NCBI GenBank assembly: GCA_027310665.1
Contig: DAIDAJ010000005.1
Location: 1-64,000 of the forward strand
DNA length: 64,000 nucleotides
Direction: 5' to 3'
Origin: Sideroxydans sp.
Lineage (GTDB): Bacteria; Pseudomonadota; Gammaproteobacteria; Burkholderiales; Gallionellaceae
Shown here: positions 7,330-15,741 of the stretch, piece after piece
Position numbering within the stretch: the stretch's first letter is position 1
Layout of the letters: each line of letters begins with the position of its first letter
Notes under the pieces: generated by a model
What the model was told of the DNA's origin: nothing
What the model saw: the letters and a program-made list of their open reading frames with translations, nothing else
Databases searched by the model: none
Position numbers and translations under genes: made by a program

Positions 7330-7947
7330 ATGTCTTGGAATTTTAATAAGCCGCTGGTCACGATGTGCGATGCGGCAACAAATGAAGCCGACAAAGCGCT
7401 TTGGGAAAAGGAAAATCTTGGTGGAATAACGGAAGATAACCACCGCATGCCCATGCCCGTGGTGCTGCTGGTTGTCCTGACTGTTCTCACTGCTTTTGCG
7501 GTTACCTTCCCGCTGTGGGGGCAGCGCCCAAATGCAGCCATCTACGAGGGCTACGTGAAAGCGATGAATACTCCTGAAGTGCAGGCGATTCAGGATGATG
7601 AAGCTGCGATGAAAAAGATCGTTCAGATGAATCTGGGGGGCAAATATGACGAGTTGTTGGAGCGTCATCCCCTGGGCATGAATGATCTGCGCATCATCAA
7701 GCCGCAAATCGAAGCATTGATGGCCAAAGGTGTCGATCTGCAGGAATACAACGTGGTCGGTGATCGTGTGGTTCTGGCAAACTTCGAGGGTAACGTCAAG
7801 GCAGACGGAACGCCGGAAAGAAAGCAGCCTTGGTGGGACAAGGGCTATACCATCGACATTTTTTACGTGATGTATTTCTTTACGATGGTGATTGTTCTGA
7901 TCAAGAGATTGCCGCCGTCAACCTGGCAGCCTAAGCACACGCATTGA
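7330..7947 (+). CDS. Heme-free two-helix protein with FixP/CcoP N-terminal-like segment
   Basis: 205 residues. A charged N-terminus (EKENLGGITEDNHRMPMP) leads into a helix ending FPLWGQRPN, followed by a soluble domain of about 100 residues and a second helix near the C-terminus (IFYVMYFFTMVIVLI). No CXXCH is present. The layout of acidic loop, proline, helix resembles the start of CcoP/FixP (inference). The motif FP[LF]WGxRP is shared with the 142-residue protein at 15742-16170. It is in the oxidase operon, 16 bases after ccoO, where ccoQ or ccoP would normally stand. Confidence 0.72.
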   Translation: MSWNFNKPLVTMCDAATNEADKALWEKENLGGITEDNHRMPMPVVLLVVLTVLTAFAVTFPLWGQRPNAAIYEGYVKAMNTPEVQAIQDDEAAMKKIVQMNLGGKYDELLERHPLGMNDLRIIKPQIEALMAKGVDLQEYNVVGDRVVLANFEGNVKADGTPERKQPWWDKGYTIDIFYVMYFFTMVIVLIKRLPPSTWQPKHTH

Positions 7948-7950
7948 TTG

Positions 7951-7989
7951 ACCGGATAGGATGGGCATGAAACTTCAGGCCCATCCGGT
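7951..7989 (+). other. Intercistronic RNA hairpin
   Basis: ACCGG...ATGGGC pairs with GCCCAT...CCGGT across a 12-base loop, with a 5-base bulge on one side. It has no U-tract, so it is more likely an mRNA-stabilising or processing stem between the 205-residue protein and the next micro-protein gene than a terminator. Confidence 0.45.
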
Positions 7990-8018
7990 TAGTCGCAATA
8001 CATAGAGGAGTAGTCAAT

Positions 8019-8123
8019 ATGATAGAAGTCGATTTTGGTCCTGGGGTGCTTGGCGGGATAATACTGATAGTGCTTATCGCGCCAACGATTTACTCGTTTT
8101 TTATTGATCGTATAAATAAGTAG
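8019..8123 (+). CDS. 34-residue single-helix membrane micro-protein
   Basis: 34 residues: short acidic start (MIEVDFGPG), one helix (VLGGIILIVLIAPTIYSF) and a C-terminus FIDRINK. GAGGAG stands 8 bases before the ATG. The C-terminal IDRI is shared with the micro-protein at 17267-17374, which suggests a small family. It follows the catalytic genes directly and is probably an oxidase-associated small subunit. Confidence 0.7.
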   Translation: MIEVDFGPGVLGGIILIVLIAPTIYSFFIDRINK

Positions 8124-8300
8124 GCAAACCGCTTGAACCTGATTCAAATTTTGCAACAAAGCTGAGGCAATTTTGATAGGATATAGATGGTTAGGTGAAT
8201 GGGCGCAACCAGGCTGATTTTGGTGCGCCCGTGAAAAAAGCATTGGTATTAACCGCGCGTTTGAGGCGGCATTGAAATCCCCGTTTAAATGTTAAACGGA
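8124..8300 (+). other. Non-coding stretch between two oxidase sub-operons
   Basis: No gene is supported. It contains a TTGAA-N5-TTCAA inverted repeat (about 8132-8146), a GATATAG that could serve as a -10 box, and a perfect 7 bp hairpin CCGTTTA/TAAACGG at about 8281-8299. A second promoter for the downstream accessory genes could lie here. Confidence 0.35.
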
Positions 8301-8304
8301 ATGG

Positions 8305-8327
8305 AACCCCGGCCCTGCCGGGGTTTC
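8305..8327 (+). terminator. Strong GC hairpin, terminator or attenuator
   Basis: AACCCCGG / CCGGGGTT with a 5-base loop, followed by TCTAATC rather than a full T-run. It stands 20-35 bases before the next gene. It may end part of the transcripts from the oxidase genes or attenuate a promoter in 8124-8300. Confidence 0.55.
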
Positions 8328-8362
8328 TAATCAGTAGTTATCCAAAAGTGCAGGAGTCAACG

Positions 8363-8665
8363 ATTCAAATCTCCGATCCAAATTCTGCTATCCCCGCTAT
8401 CTCGCAAATAAGCCCAGAAATTTCCCCAAAACTTGACCTCAGTATCGAAGGGATGCGCAGTCAGCAGTTTAGCGAGTGGATATTCGTATTCTTGCTGATA
8501 AGTATCGTTATTTTTTCCGGAATCGTCATTGCATTTATGTTCAGCAAGAACCGGCCGAAAGAGATGAAGTTGGGCGAGAGATTCATGTTTGCTGCAATAA
8601 TTATAGGTATAGTTGTTGCCGTGATCGTAGGCGCAGTGCAAATGCTGGGTGGCTACCTTTTCTGA
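8363..8665 (+). CDS. Two-helix membrane protein of unknown function, possibly with an ATT start
   Basis: About 100 residues with two helices (IFVFLLISIVIFSGIVIAFM and FAAIIIGIVVAVIVGAVQML) separated by a basic loop. The only well-placed ribosome binding site (AGGAG at 8352-8356) stands 6 bases before an in-frame ATT at 8363. An in-frame GTG at 8348 lies before that site and has none of its own; the first ATG is at 8453, too close to the first helix to be convincing. I give the ATT start as most likely but uncertain. It is the first gene of the accessory sub-operon with the CcoS-like protein. Confidence 0.6.
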   Translation: MQISDPNSAIPAISQISPEISPKLDLSIEGMRSQQFSEWIFVFLLISIVIFSGIVIAFMFSKNRPKEMKLGERFMFAAIIIGIVVAVIVGAVQMLGGYLF

Positions 8666-8687
8666 ATATTTTTGGTGGAGAAACATA

Positions 8688-8966
8688 ATGGCTAATTTCA
8701 TTGAAACGCTTCCCGATGGCTGGACCATTTATCTATGGTTGATCATCGGTGCGGTAATTATCCTCGCCGTGGTTTACTGGATACGCTGGGGTATTAAAAA
8801 CGAGCAGTTTGATGAAGACATCAAATATGTGCTGTTTGATGAGAAGGACAGGGCCAAGATGGCACCTGAGGAATTTGCAAAAAGCCAGTCGGTAATCAAA
8901 TCCCAGATTGCAAGCCGGGATCAATTCCTGGCAGCGGATGCCGAGAAGCGCAAGTCCGGGGCATGA
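8688..8966 (+). CDS. CcoS-like cbb3 oxidase assembly protein
   Basis: 92 residues: one N-terminal helix (LWLIIGAVIILAVVYWI) followed by RWGIKNEQFDEDIKYVLFDE, which lines up with the CcoS pattern of a helix, then WAV..GQFDD, then ILFDD. CcoS is needed for heme/copper insertion into CcoN in the inner membrane. This copy carries an extra C-terminal tail of about 35 charged residues not seen in typical CcoS of about 50-60 residues. The start at MANFIE follows GGTGGAG. The stop overlaps the next start (ATGA). Confidence 0.6.
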   Translation: MANFIETLPDGWTIYLWLIIGAVIILAVVYWIRWGIKNEQFDEDIKYVLFDEKDRAKMAPEEFAKSQSVIKSQIASRDQFLAADAEKRKSGA

Positions 8967-9445
8967 AGCGCGGGGAAAAAGGCATACTGGCCATTATCGG
9001 GATAGTGTTGGCTGCCGGTTTGCTAAAGTCCCTGTTGCAAGTCCAAGGGCAACATGATCGAGATATCCCGTTCTACAGCACCGCAAGCGCCGATGTGGCC
9101 AGGAAAGCAACGGATATATACCGCAGCAATAATTGCAAGGATTGCCATTCGCTCTGGACGTTGAAAGACGCATTGCAGTCGGTCCCGGCGCCCATGTTGG
9201 ACGGAATCGGCTCGATACGCACGGAATCCTGGATTTATAATTACCTGTCATCTGCAGATCCTCAGTCGGTATTGCCTTCAAGGCTGAAAAAGGAATATCG
9301 GATGCCTTCCTACTCAAAAATGGCGGATGAAGACCGTCGGGTGTTATCGGAGTATCTGGCGAGCCTAAAAGTTAAAGACTGGTATCTGGAGCAGACCAAG
9401 AAATCCGAATACGAGAAATTGACCGGAATGGAGCCCCCAAAATGA
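8963..9445 (+). CDS. Membrane-anchored monoheme cytochrome c
   Basis: 160 residues beginning MKRGEKG, an uncleaved N-terminal helix, then a small cytochrome c domain with CKDCH at about residue 58 and candidate methionine ligands (EYRMPSYSKM). It is a paralogue by layout of the cytochrome at 2317-2898 (same MK[KR]GEK start). ATGA overlaps join it to the CcoS-like gene before and the membrane gene after. It probably supplies one of the heme c centres that CcoP would carry in a standard enzyme (inference). Confidence 0.78.
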   Translation: MKRGEKGILAIIGIVLAAGLLKSLLQVQGQHDRDIPFYSTASADVARKATDIYRSNNCKDCHSLWTLKDALQSVPAPMLDGIGSIRTESWIYNYLSSADPQSVLPSRLKKEYRMPSYSKMADEDRRVLSEYLASLKVKDWYLEQTKKSEYEKLTGMEPPK

Positions 9446-9888
9446 AGCATAGATATTTAACGGGACTGGTGGCGCTCATGGCAGGCGTGGCGCTGAATCA
9501 CTTGGGCGACAGATTGCTGGGCGTAAAAGTTGAGCTGTTTTCCGGGTTGTCGACATTCAGCTTTGCTTGGGGGGTGGATTTGTTCGTCTTGCCCTTTTTT
9601 GTCGGCTTGGTCGTGTCATGGATATTCGGGATGGGGGGGAAGTGGTTGTGCTATTTCCCGCCGTTGATCGTTCGCAGTATGAGTTATGCTGAAATCTTGT
9701 ATGTCACGGGCGTGCCTCACGGGAGCATCTTGCACCCGATGGGCTGGTGGGGATTCTATGTGATCCTTGCGATGGAGGCGGCGGGCATAGGCGGAATAGT
9801 CGGGGAAGTCATGATCAAGAAAGTCTATGGGCGGTCAAAAGTGAGCGGCACCGCAAATAGGGAAACGATCGTGGAAAGGAATTCCTGA
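9442..9888 (+). CDS. Integral membrane protein of unknown function
   Basis: 148 residues with three or four helices and a conserved-looking loop GMGGKWLCYFPPLIVR; one histidine pair (GVPHGSILHPMGWW) lies between helices. It is not recognised. The start overlaps the cytochrome stop (ATGA) and its own stop overlaps the next start by one base, so it is tightly coupled to both. The histidines could be heme or metal ligands, but this is a guess. Confidence 0.68.
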   Translation: MKHRYLTGLVALMAGVALNHLGDRLLGVKVELFSGLSTFSFAWGVDLFVLPFFVGLVVSWIFGMGGKWLCYFPPLIVRSMSYAEILYVTGVPHGSILHPMGWWGFYVILAMEAAGIGGIVGEVMIKKVYGRSKVSGTANRETIVERNS

Positions 9889-10946
9889 TGTCCAAAATGG
9901 CCAAAAAAATCGTATTGAGTCCGGACGAACAGCTTCGAAGAAAGCGATTTTTTTCCGCCACGATAATCACATGCATCGCGCTGGTGGTGATCGGAGGAAG
10001 TTTGCACGTCGTTAAGTTGGGCTCGATACGCATGGGAGAGATGCGGGCTTTGGCAACTTATAACCTTAAAGAAGAATCCACAAGGATACGCGCTGCCGGC
10101 GAAGACATCGCGCTTCACGAGGAAAATGAAAACCGAAAGAACCAGGCGACAGGCTATACGGTGGCTGAAGCGGAGGCGCTGCTGACAAAAGAGCAGTGGA
10201 AGGAATTGGATAGCATGGTAACAATTCCTGCCGGGAAGTTCCTGATGGGCACCAACCTGAAAAACGCCGATGCCGCATCTCACCCTCAACACGCAGTCAA
10301 TCTGGATGCGTTCCAGATCGACAAATACCTGGTGACCAATGCGCAATATGCCAGGTTCGTCGCGGCGACCGGGCATCGCCCGCCATCCGATTGGAAGAAC
10401 GGAAAAATTCAGGAAGGTACCCAGCAGTATCCGGTCACTCTGGTCAATTGGTACGATGCAGTGGCCTATGCCAAATGGGCTGGAAAGCGCCTGCCAACGG
10501 AAGCTGAATGGGAAAAAGCGGCTCGGGGCACGGACGGCAGGCGTTGGCCGTGGGGCAATGAAATGGATCCGGCCCGCTTGAATACTTACTACAATGTGGG
10601 ATCGGCGACCAATGTGACGACATATGCCAATGGTGTAAGCCCATACGGCGTGTATGACATGGCCGGAAACGTCAACGAGTGGGTACAGGACGATTTCCTG
10701 CCTTACAAAGGAACGGATGCAGAGGCGGAAGTATTCAAGGGAAAAATCGCAAAAGTCCAGAGCGAGCAAGATCAGGCAATGAAAGTTGCGGATCTGGTAC
10801 CGGTCAACAAGTATTACAAGGTCTTGCGTGGCGGGTCATGGAAGGGAGATCCATTTTCGACTGCGACCTACCATAGGGATTACTCCTGGCCCAACTATGC
10901 CTCCGACTTTTATGGATTTCGCTGCGCATCGAGTCTGAAGAACTGA
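9888..10946 (+). CDS. Membrane-anchored SUMF1/FGE-fold protein (NirV-like)
   Basis: 352 residues: a basic N-terminus, one helix (TIITCIALVVIGGSLHVV), a linker, then a SUMF1 domain from about residue 112 to the end. Marks are IPAGKFLMGT, DKYLVTNAQYARFV, PVTLVNWYDAVAYAKWAGKR, RLPTEAEWEKAARG, GNVNEW and VLRGGSW. Cysteines of true formylglycine-generating enzymes after RGGSW are missing, so it is not a sulfatase activator. SUMF1-fold proteins such as NirV occur beside respiratory genes. An insertion of about 35 residues rich in K/E/Q follows GNVNEW. The function is unknown; a periplasmic assembly role is inferred. Confidence 0.78.
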   Translation: MSKMAKKIVLSPDEQLRRKRFFSATIITCIALVVIGGSLHVVKLGSIRMGEMRALATYNLKEESTRIRAAGEDIALHEENENRKNQATGYTVAEAEALLTKEQWKELDSMVTIPAGKFLMGTNLKNADAASHPQHAVNLDAFQIDKYLVTNAQYARFVAATGHRPPSDWKNGKIQEGTQQYPVTLVNWYDAVAYAKWAGKRLPTEAEWEKAARGTDGRRWPWGNEMDPARLNTYYNVGSATNVTTYANGVSPYGVYDMAGNVNEWVQDDFLPYKGTDAEAEVFKGKIAKVQSEQDQAMKVADLVPVNKYYKVLRGGSWKGDPFSTATYHRDYSWPNYASDFYGFRCASSLKN

Positions 10947-10966
10947 TTATGTATTGGAGGAATATC

Positions 10967-11215
10967 ATGAATTCCATATGGATGAGAACGGTCCTGATCC
11001 TCATGGGTCTGGTTGTAGCACCGATGGCGCGGGCGGCGGTCGATAGTTACCGGTTCGCACACGTCACCATCTCGACCCCTTGGTACATTTTCATCTTCCT
11101 GTTGATGGGGATTTTTGCGCCGTTCGTTTTGATGGCTGTACTTGCGTGGCGCAATGCAATGAGAAAAGCAACTCCTGACAATGCAGAAGAAGGCCGGAAG
11201 CCTTCGCATCAATAA
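10967..11215 (+). CDS. Small secreted/one-helix membrane protein
   Basis: 82 residues: a signal-like N-terminal helix ending near MARAA, a short periplasmic stretch (VDSYRFAHVTISTPWY), a second helix (IFIFLLMGIFAPFVLMAVLA) and a basic/acidic cytoplasmic tail. GGAGGA precedes the ATG. Not recognised; it sits in the accessory operon between the SUMF1 protein and another small membrane protein. Confidence 0.65.
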   Translation: MNSIWMRTVLILMGLVVAPMARAAVDSYRFAHVTISTPWYIFIFLLMGIFAPFVLMAVLAWRNAMRKATPDNAEEGRKPSHQ

Positions 11216-11236
11216 AACATTTCCGCTGAAAATCAT

Positions 11237-11614
11237 ATGACACATTTCGGACTATCGATTTCTCGAATCCTCCCGGTCTTGCTTGCATTCCTGTTGCCGG
11301 TTCTGTGCGCTCTGCCTGCGCATGCAGAAGACGCGCCCCATGAAGGTGAAAGTGCCCAGATCTTGCAGGCATTCAATAAACAGCACCGGGAAACAGAGCA
11401 TGCAAAGTCAATCACCGATAAGGACAAGCAACGAGTCATGTTCCTGTTGGGGGTTTCGCTTTTAACCCTCGTTCTGATCACGGGCGGATTGGGAATCGCC
11501 ATGGGGCTGTTCGGAAAGTCGGTATTCGTGGCACATATGATATTTGCCGGGCTCAGCATGACATTGGCGGTGGTTCACGCGGTTGTCGCTCTCGTATGGT
11601 TCTATCCATTTTAG
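11237..11614 (+). CDS. Small membrane protein with signal peptide, unknown function
   Basis: 125 residues: cleavable signal (ends about LPAHAED), a charged amphipathic periplasmic segment (QILQAFNKQHRETEHAK), and two helices (MFLLGVSLLTLVLITGGLG and MIFAGLSMTLAVVHAVVALV). No clear ribosome binding site was found, so it may depend on coupling with the preceding gene. It is the last gene before an intergenic hairpin. Not recognised. Confidence 0.62.
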   Translation: MTHFGLSISRILPVLLAFLLPVLCALPAHAEDAPHEGESAQILQAFNKQHRETEHAKSITDKDKQRVMFLLGVSLLTLVLITGGLGIAMGLFGKSVFVAHMIFAGLSMTLAVVHAVVALVWFYPF

Positions 11615-11620
11615 GGTTCA

Positions 11621-11645
11621 AAGCAACAGGATCCGTTTGTTGCTT
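11621..11645 (+). terminator. Intergenic hairpin, possible weak terminator
   Basis: A perfect 8 bp stem AAGCAACA / TGTTGCTT with a 9-base loop, 7 bases after the stop at 11614. No T-run follows, so termination may be partial. Confidence 0.4.
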
Positions 11646-11738
11646 CCCTCGATAGCGTGCATTTACATGTCCACAGTCCTCAAGGCATTTCGCCTTTGCC
11701 ACCCCCACCTAAGCCGACGTCATTTCGAGTAGTTTCCT

Positions 11739-14378
11739 ATGCCGCTCAACCAACCTGCAAACGTCAATTCCGGGAATAAGCACAAGATATGGTGGCTGGT
11801 GGCAATCCTGTATTGCTTTTCGGGCACGACAAGCCTTGCCTATGAAGTGCTGTGGTCGCGCATGCTGTCCATGCAGTTCGGGGTCAGCATTTTCGGCGTG
11901 GTCATCACCGTTGCTGCCTTCATGTTTGGTCTTGGCGCAGGCAGCATAGCGGGAATCAAATGGGCCAGACAAAGCAAGGAGCCGATCGCGGTATTTGCGG
12001 CACTTGAGATAGGAATCGCGATCTATGCGCTCCTCCTTCCGACACTACTTCAGTACTCAAACGGCTGGATGGAAGGAGTTTCGACTCAACTGACTTTGCT
12101 GCAGTGGTATCTGTTGCAAGGTGCGGGAGCATTCTGCTTGCTGCTTGTTCCAGCATTCGGCATGGGAGTAGGTTTTGCGCTGGTTATCAAGGTAATCGAG
12201 CAAACGCCAATCTCTCTCGGAAAGATCTACGGTCTGAATACGCTGGGCGGGGTTGCGGGCGCGCTATTCCCGTTATGGAGTCTGCCTGCGATCGGATGGG
12301 CTGCGTCAGTGAGATTCATCGCGGTACTAGGTTTGGCGGTCGGAATCGCAGCATTGGTTGTCTCGCGCGCAATAAATCAAGCCAGAACGTTGCAAGGTGA
12401 AAGCAAGAAACACAACGAACGCCCCCCGATGTCGGCGCTGTTGATATACGCTGGCATCGGGGCTGGAAGCATCATGCTGGAGATCGGATGGGTGCGGCTA
12501 TACGGCATGATCATGCTGAGAACGGAATATGTGCTGGGCCTGATTCTGGCCGTATTTCTCCTGGGGATCGCGCTCGGAAGCATGTTCCTGCCGCAACTGA
12601 AGAAATATGGTTTGTCGACCTGGATGCCGTTTGTCGTCGGCGGAGGCGTGTTGTTGGGCTTGTTCCTATTGCCTGCAACTTCTGCATGGATAGAGCAAAG
12701 CGACTTCAAATCATTTTTTTGGGCGACAACCTACCAGGCATTGATTCTGGGAATATTTACGCTCCCGATCACATTGGCCTTGGGCGCCTGGCTACCGCTG
12801 TTGGCAAGCCGTTACGATCACACCGAGTCCGGCGGAGTCTGGTTGTACGGGGCTAACTGCCTGGGTGGCAGCGCAGGCGCGGTAGTAGCCTGTTTGATAT
12901 GTATTCCTTTGCTGGGCAGCGCAGGGATGGTTGCCTTATGCGCTGTTGCGATCACGGCATTTGGCCTGATCTGGGTCAATACACGCTGGGCCTGGCTGGG
13001 GTTGGCCGCGGTACTTGCGGCAGCATGGCCATTGCGCATCATGCCGCCAGTAGATGCATTGCTGCCCAAGATCGAAGCGGATAGCCGCAATCTTTACCTG
13101 TATGAAGATGCGATCTCGCTGACCCATGTCATCCGCCAGCCGGACGGACAGCGCGTATTGCTGAGCGATTTGCAGCGTATGGATGCATCTACCGACCCGA
13201 GTGCAGTAGAGATACAGAAAGATCAGGCCCGACTTGCATTGCTGCTGCATCCGGCACCGAAAAGCGTATTGTTCCTTGGGTTGGGAACCGGGATATCAGT
13301 GGCGGGATCAAAACCGTTCCCAAGTCTGATTCGAAGTGCAGTGGAATTATCACAGGGCTCGATCAACTCGGCCAAGTATCTCTTCTCGCCGGTAAATGAC
13401 AACATCCTGGATCAGGTGCAGATTCAACGCGACGATGCAAGGCACTTCCTGAGCAGCACGCAACGCCACTACGATGTCATCATCGGTGACTTGTTTCACC
13501 CGGACATAGCAGGAATGGGATCGTTGCTGTCAGTCCAGCAGTTCGAACGAGCAAAAGACCGTCTGAACAAAGATGGGGTCTTTGTCCAATGGCTGGCGCT
13601 CAACCAGTTCGAGGTTGAATCGCTCAGGGTGGTCCTGCGGAGTTTTCAGCGCGTGTATCCCAACGCCCAGTTATTCATGGACGGCATGCATCTGGCATTG
13701 GTTGGTCCAAGAAACGAATTTTCTGGCGCAAATTCGATTTTGCAGAATCTGGGCCGTATGGACACTGCAGGACAAAGCCAGGCAACAGGCGGCGAAGGCG
13801 CGTGGACCTGGATAGGGCGCTATTGGGGGCCGATCGCAGAAACGAACGGAACAGTCCAGGACGAGTGGGAGCCGTATATCGAATATAAATTGCCGCGGGC
13901 TCGGTATGACGGCAACGTGAATCTGGCAAATCTGATGTCGTGGCTGTTGCGACGCCATCCGGAGCCTGAGGCCGCCATGAAAATATTGGCAATCGGTGCC
14001 AATGACAGAAGCAAATTCGGGCGCGATTATGTGGCGACCGAGCTTACCGCGCGTGCGTGGGTATCATCTATTCAGGGAGATGCGGAAAAAGCGGGAAATT
14101 TGATTTGGCTGGCCTATCAGGCGAACCCTCAGGATCGCTGGATAGCCAATTCGCTGGCTGATAGCATGTGGCAGTCCCTTGCACAGGCAAAGGAGCGCGG
14201 TCTGAGCGAACGTGAGGCCCTGCAGCGCATCATTAAGGTGTATCCAGGCCATGTTGGCGCCTTGCGCGCCCTGTGGCATCTGGAATCAACTGAGGGTAAA
14301 ACACAAGTGGCCGAGCAATACCGTTCACGCTTGCTTGCCAGTTCACCTCTGGACAGTGAAGCGAAACTAATTCAATGA
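11739..14378 (+). CDS. Fused MFS-like transporter / spermidine synthase-like protein
   Basis: 879 residues. Residues 1 to about 430 form roughly 12 membrane helices of the type found in fused MFS/spermidine synthase proteins (LAYEVLWSRML, GLGAGSIAG, YGLNTLGGVAGAL). A soluble aminopropyl- or methyltransferase-like domain follows with the SAM-type loop FLGLGTGISV near residue 512, then an IIGDLFHPD strand and VFVQWLALNQF. The last 200 residues look helical and TPR-like. The substrate is unknown. It stands alone by intergenic space on both sides but inside the oxidase island. Association with respiratory loci is unexpected. Confidence 0.8.
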   Translation: MPLNQPANVNSGNKHKIWWLVAILYCFSGTTSLAYEVLWSRMLSMQFGVSIFGVVITVAAFMFGLGAGSIAGIKWARQSKEPIAVFAALEIGIAIYALLLPTLLQYSNGWMEGVSTQLTLLQWYLLQGAGAFCLLLVPAFGMGVGFALVIKVIEQTPISLGKIYGLNTLGGVAGALFPLWSLPAIGWAASVRFIAVLGLAVGIAALVVSRAINQARTLQGESKKHNERPPMSALLIYAGIGAGSIMLEIGWVRLYGMIMLRTEYVLGLILAVFLLGIALGSMFLPQLKKYGLSTWMPFVVGGGVLLGLFLLPATSAWIEQSDFKSFFWATTYQALILGIFTLPITLALGAWLPLLASRYDHTESGGVWLYGANCLGGSAGAVVACLICIPLLGSAGMVALCAVAITAFGLIWVNTRWAWLGLAAVLAAAWPLRIMPPVDALLPKIEADSRNLYLYEDAISLTHVIRQPDGQRVLLSDLQRMDASTDPSAVEIQKDQARLALLLHPAPKSVLFLGLGTGISVAGSKPFPSLIRSAVELSQGSINSAKYLFSPVNDNILDQVQIQRDDARHFLSSTQRHYDVIIGDLFHPDIAGMGSLLSVQQFERAKDRLNKDGVFVQWLALNQFEVESLRVVLRSFQRVYPNAQLFMDGMHLALVGPRNEFSGANSILQNLGRMDTAGQSQATGGEGAWTWIGRYWGPIAETNGTVQDEWEPYIEYKLPRARYDGNVNLANLMSWLLRRHPEPEAAMKILAIGANDRSKFGRDYVATELTARAWVSSIQGDAEKAGNLIWLAYQANPQDRWIANSLADSMWQSLAQAKERGLSEREALQRIIKVYPGHVGALRALWHLESTEGKTQVAEQYRSRLLASSPLDSEAKLIQ

Positions 14379-14412
14379 GTTTGTATATTCAGTGGTTAAT
14401 TGAGAGGTATAC

Positions 14413-15729
14413 ATGTCCTCCAGTATGAACAAAACGCTTTCCAGCATTCCAGTCAAAGTGATCGGCACCGGCCTGAAAAAAGGAGCGGGCAATTACCGAT
14501 GGAAGCGGCGTGCAATTCAGATAATCATTCTGGCCTTGCTGGTGATCATTCCCGTATCCGGACTATTCCGGATTGACCCCGAAAATGGCGCGCTGGTTGT
14601 GCTGGGTTGGCAAATCTGGTTCGCCGACTTTTTCCTGATATCGGGATTATGGATAATGATAGCCAGCGCTTTAGTCGCGCTGTATTCGATTGCTGGAACC
14701 GTGTTTTGTGGATGGGCCTGCCCGCAAAATACCGTTGCAGAATGGGCAAACCACATGACGCATAAGCTGCTCGGCAAGCGTGCAGAAGTCAGCTTGACCG
14801 GTGAAGCACCGAAAGTGGCGGCGGCAAAAAACAAGGCGCTGAACTGGACACTGCTTGCGCTCTCGTTTATAGGCGCAGCGATGTTTTTTGCATTGTTGCC
14901 GTTGCTGTATTTTTACCCGCCGGATGTCGTCTGGTCCTTTATGACGTTCAGAACAGACACAAGATTGGCGGGCTCCCTGTATTGGATATATACGGTATGG
15001 GTGATGATGATCCTTCTCGACATCGCGGTTCTCAGGCATTTCTGGTGTCGTTTCGCCTGCGTCTACAAGGTCTGGCAACATTCGTTCAAGACCAAGGAGA
15101 CATTGCATGTGCTCTATGATGCGAGCCGGGCTGACGAGTGCGAAAAGTGCAATTACTGCGTAACGACCTGTTTCATCGAACTGGATCCGCGCAAGACGGA
15201 AATTTATGACAGTTGCATCAACTGCGGGGATTGCATAGACGCCTGCAATAATCTGCATGCAAAGAAGGGCGGTATTGGCCTGCTACGGTTCGAATTCGGG
15301 CAGCGAACGGCGGGCAAGGTTCAGAAGCTACGAGACAACACGATGTTGTTGCTATCGAGGTTCCGTTGGACTACACCCTTCGCAGTTCTTGGTATTGTAT
15401 TGTTCAGCTGGGGCGTATGGTCATACCAGCCATATCACATTGCCGTAGGATATTTGCAGACAGCGCATAATCAATCTGCACGCGATTACCGTATCGAGAT
15501 ATCCAGCAAGCGTTACCGTCCGTCTGAACTTAGCGTTTCCGTCGAGGGCTTGCCGGAAAATGCTTTTACCCTGAGCCGGCCAACAGTAAGCATGGAAACA
15601 GTCGGTAGAACTTCAATCTTTCTTGCCGTGTCACCGAAATTGGAGCGAGGCCTTCATCCCTTCTCGGTGGTGGTTCACTCCAGCGACGGCTGGACTGGAC
15701 GTTTTAATCTTCAGCATTTTGTTGAATAG
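14413..15729 (+). CDS. ccoG: CcoG/FixG-type cytochrome c oxidase accessory protein
   Basis: 438 residues with about five helices. It has the FCGWACPQNTVAEW motif near residue 97, a two-[4Fe-4S] ferredoxin domain with CEKCNYCVTTC (about 243) and CINCGDCIDAC (about 268), a last helix at about residue 325, and a C-terminal periplasmic Ig-like domain. CcoG is a cupric reductase that supplies Cu(I) to Cu(B) of cbb3 oxidases. The first cluster has an unusual spacing to its fourth cysteine (CVTTC). Downstream, FixP_N-like and FixH-like genes follow at 12 and 28 bases. Confidence 0.88.
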   Translation: MSSSMNKTLSSIPVKVIGTGLKKGAGNYRWKRRAIQIIILALLVIIPVSGLFRIDPENGALVVLGWQIWFADFFLISGLWIMIASALVALYSIAGTVFCGWACPQNTVAEWANHMTHKLLGKRAEVSLTGEAPKVAAAKNKALNWTLLALSFIGAAMFFALLPLLYFYPPDVVWSFMTFRTDTRLAGSLYWIYTVWVMMILLDIAVLRHFWCRFACVYKVWQHSFKTKETLHVLYDASRADECEKCNYCVTTCFIELDPRKTEIYDSCINCGDCIDACNNLHAKKGGIGLLRFEFGQRTAGKVQKLRDNTMLLLSRFRWTTPFAVLGIVLFSWGVWSYQPYHIAVGYLQTAHNQSARDYRIEISSKRYRPSELSVSVEGLPENAFTLSRPTVSMETVGRTSIFLAVSPKLERGLHPFSVVVHSSDGWTGRFNLQHFVE

Positions 15730-15741
15730 GAGTATCGAGTC

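Noticed and set aside
9888-10946. Sulfatase-modifying formylglycine-generating enzyme
   Set aside because: The catalytic cysteines are not present and no sulfatase gene is nearby.
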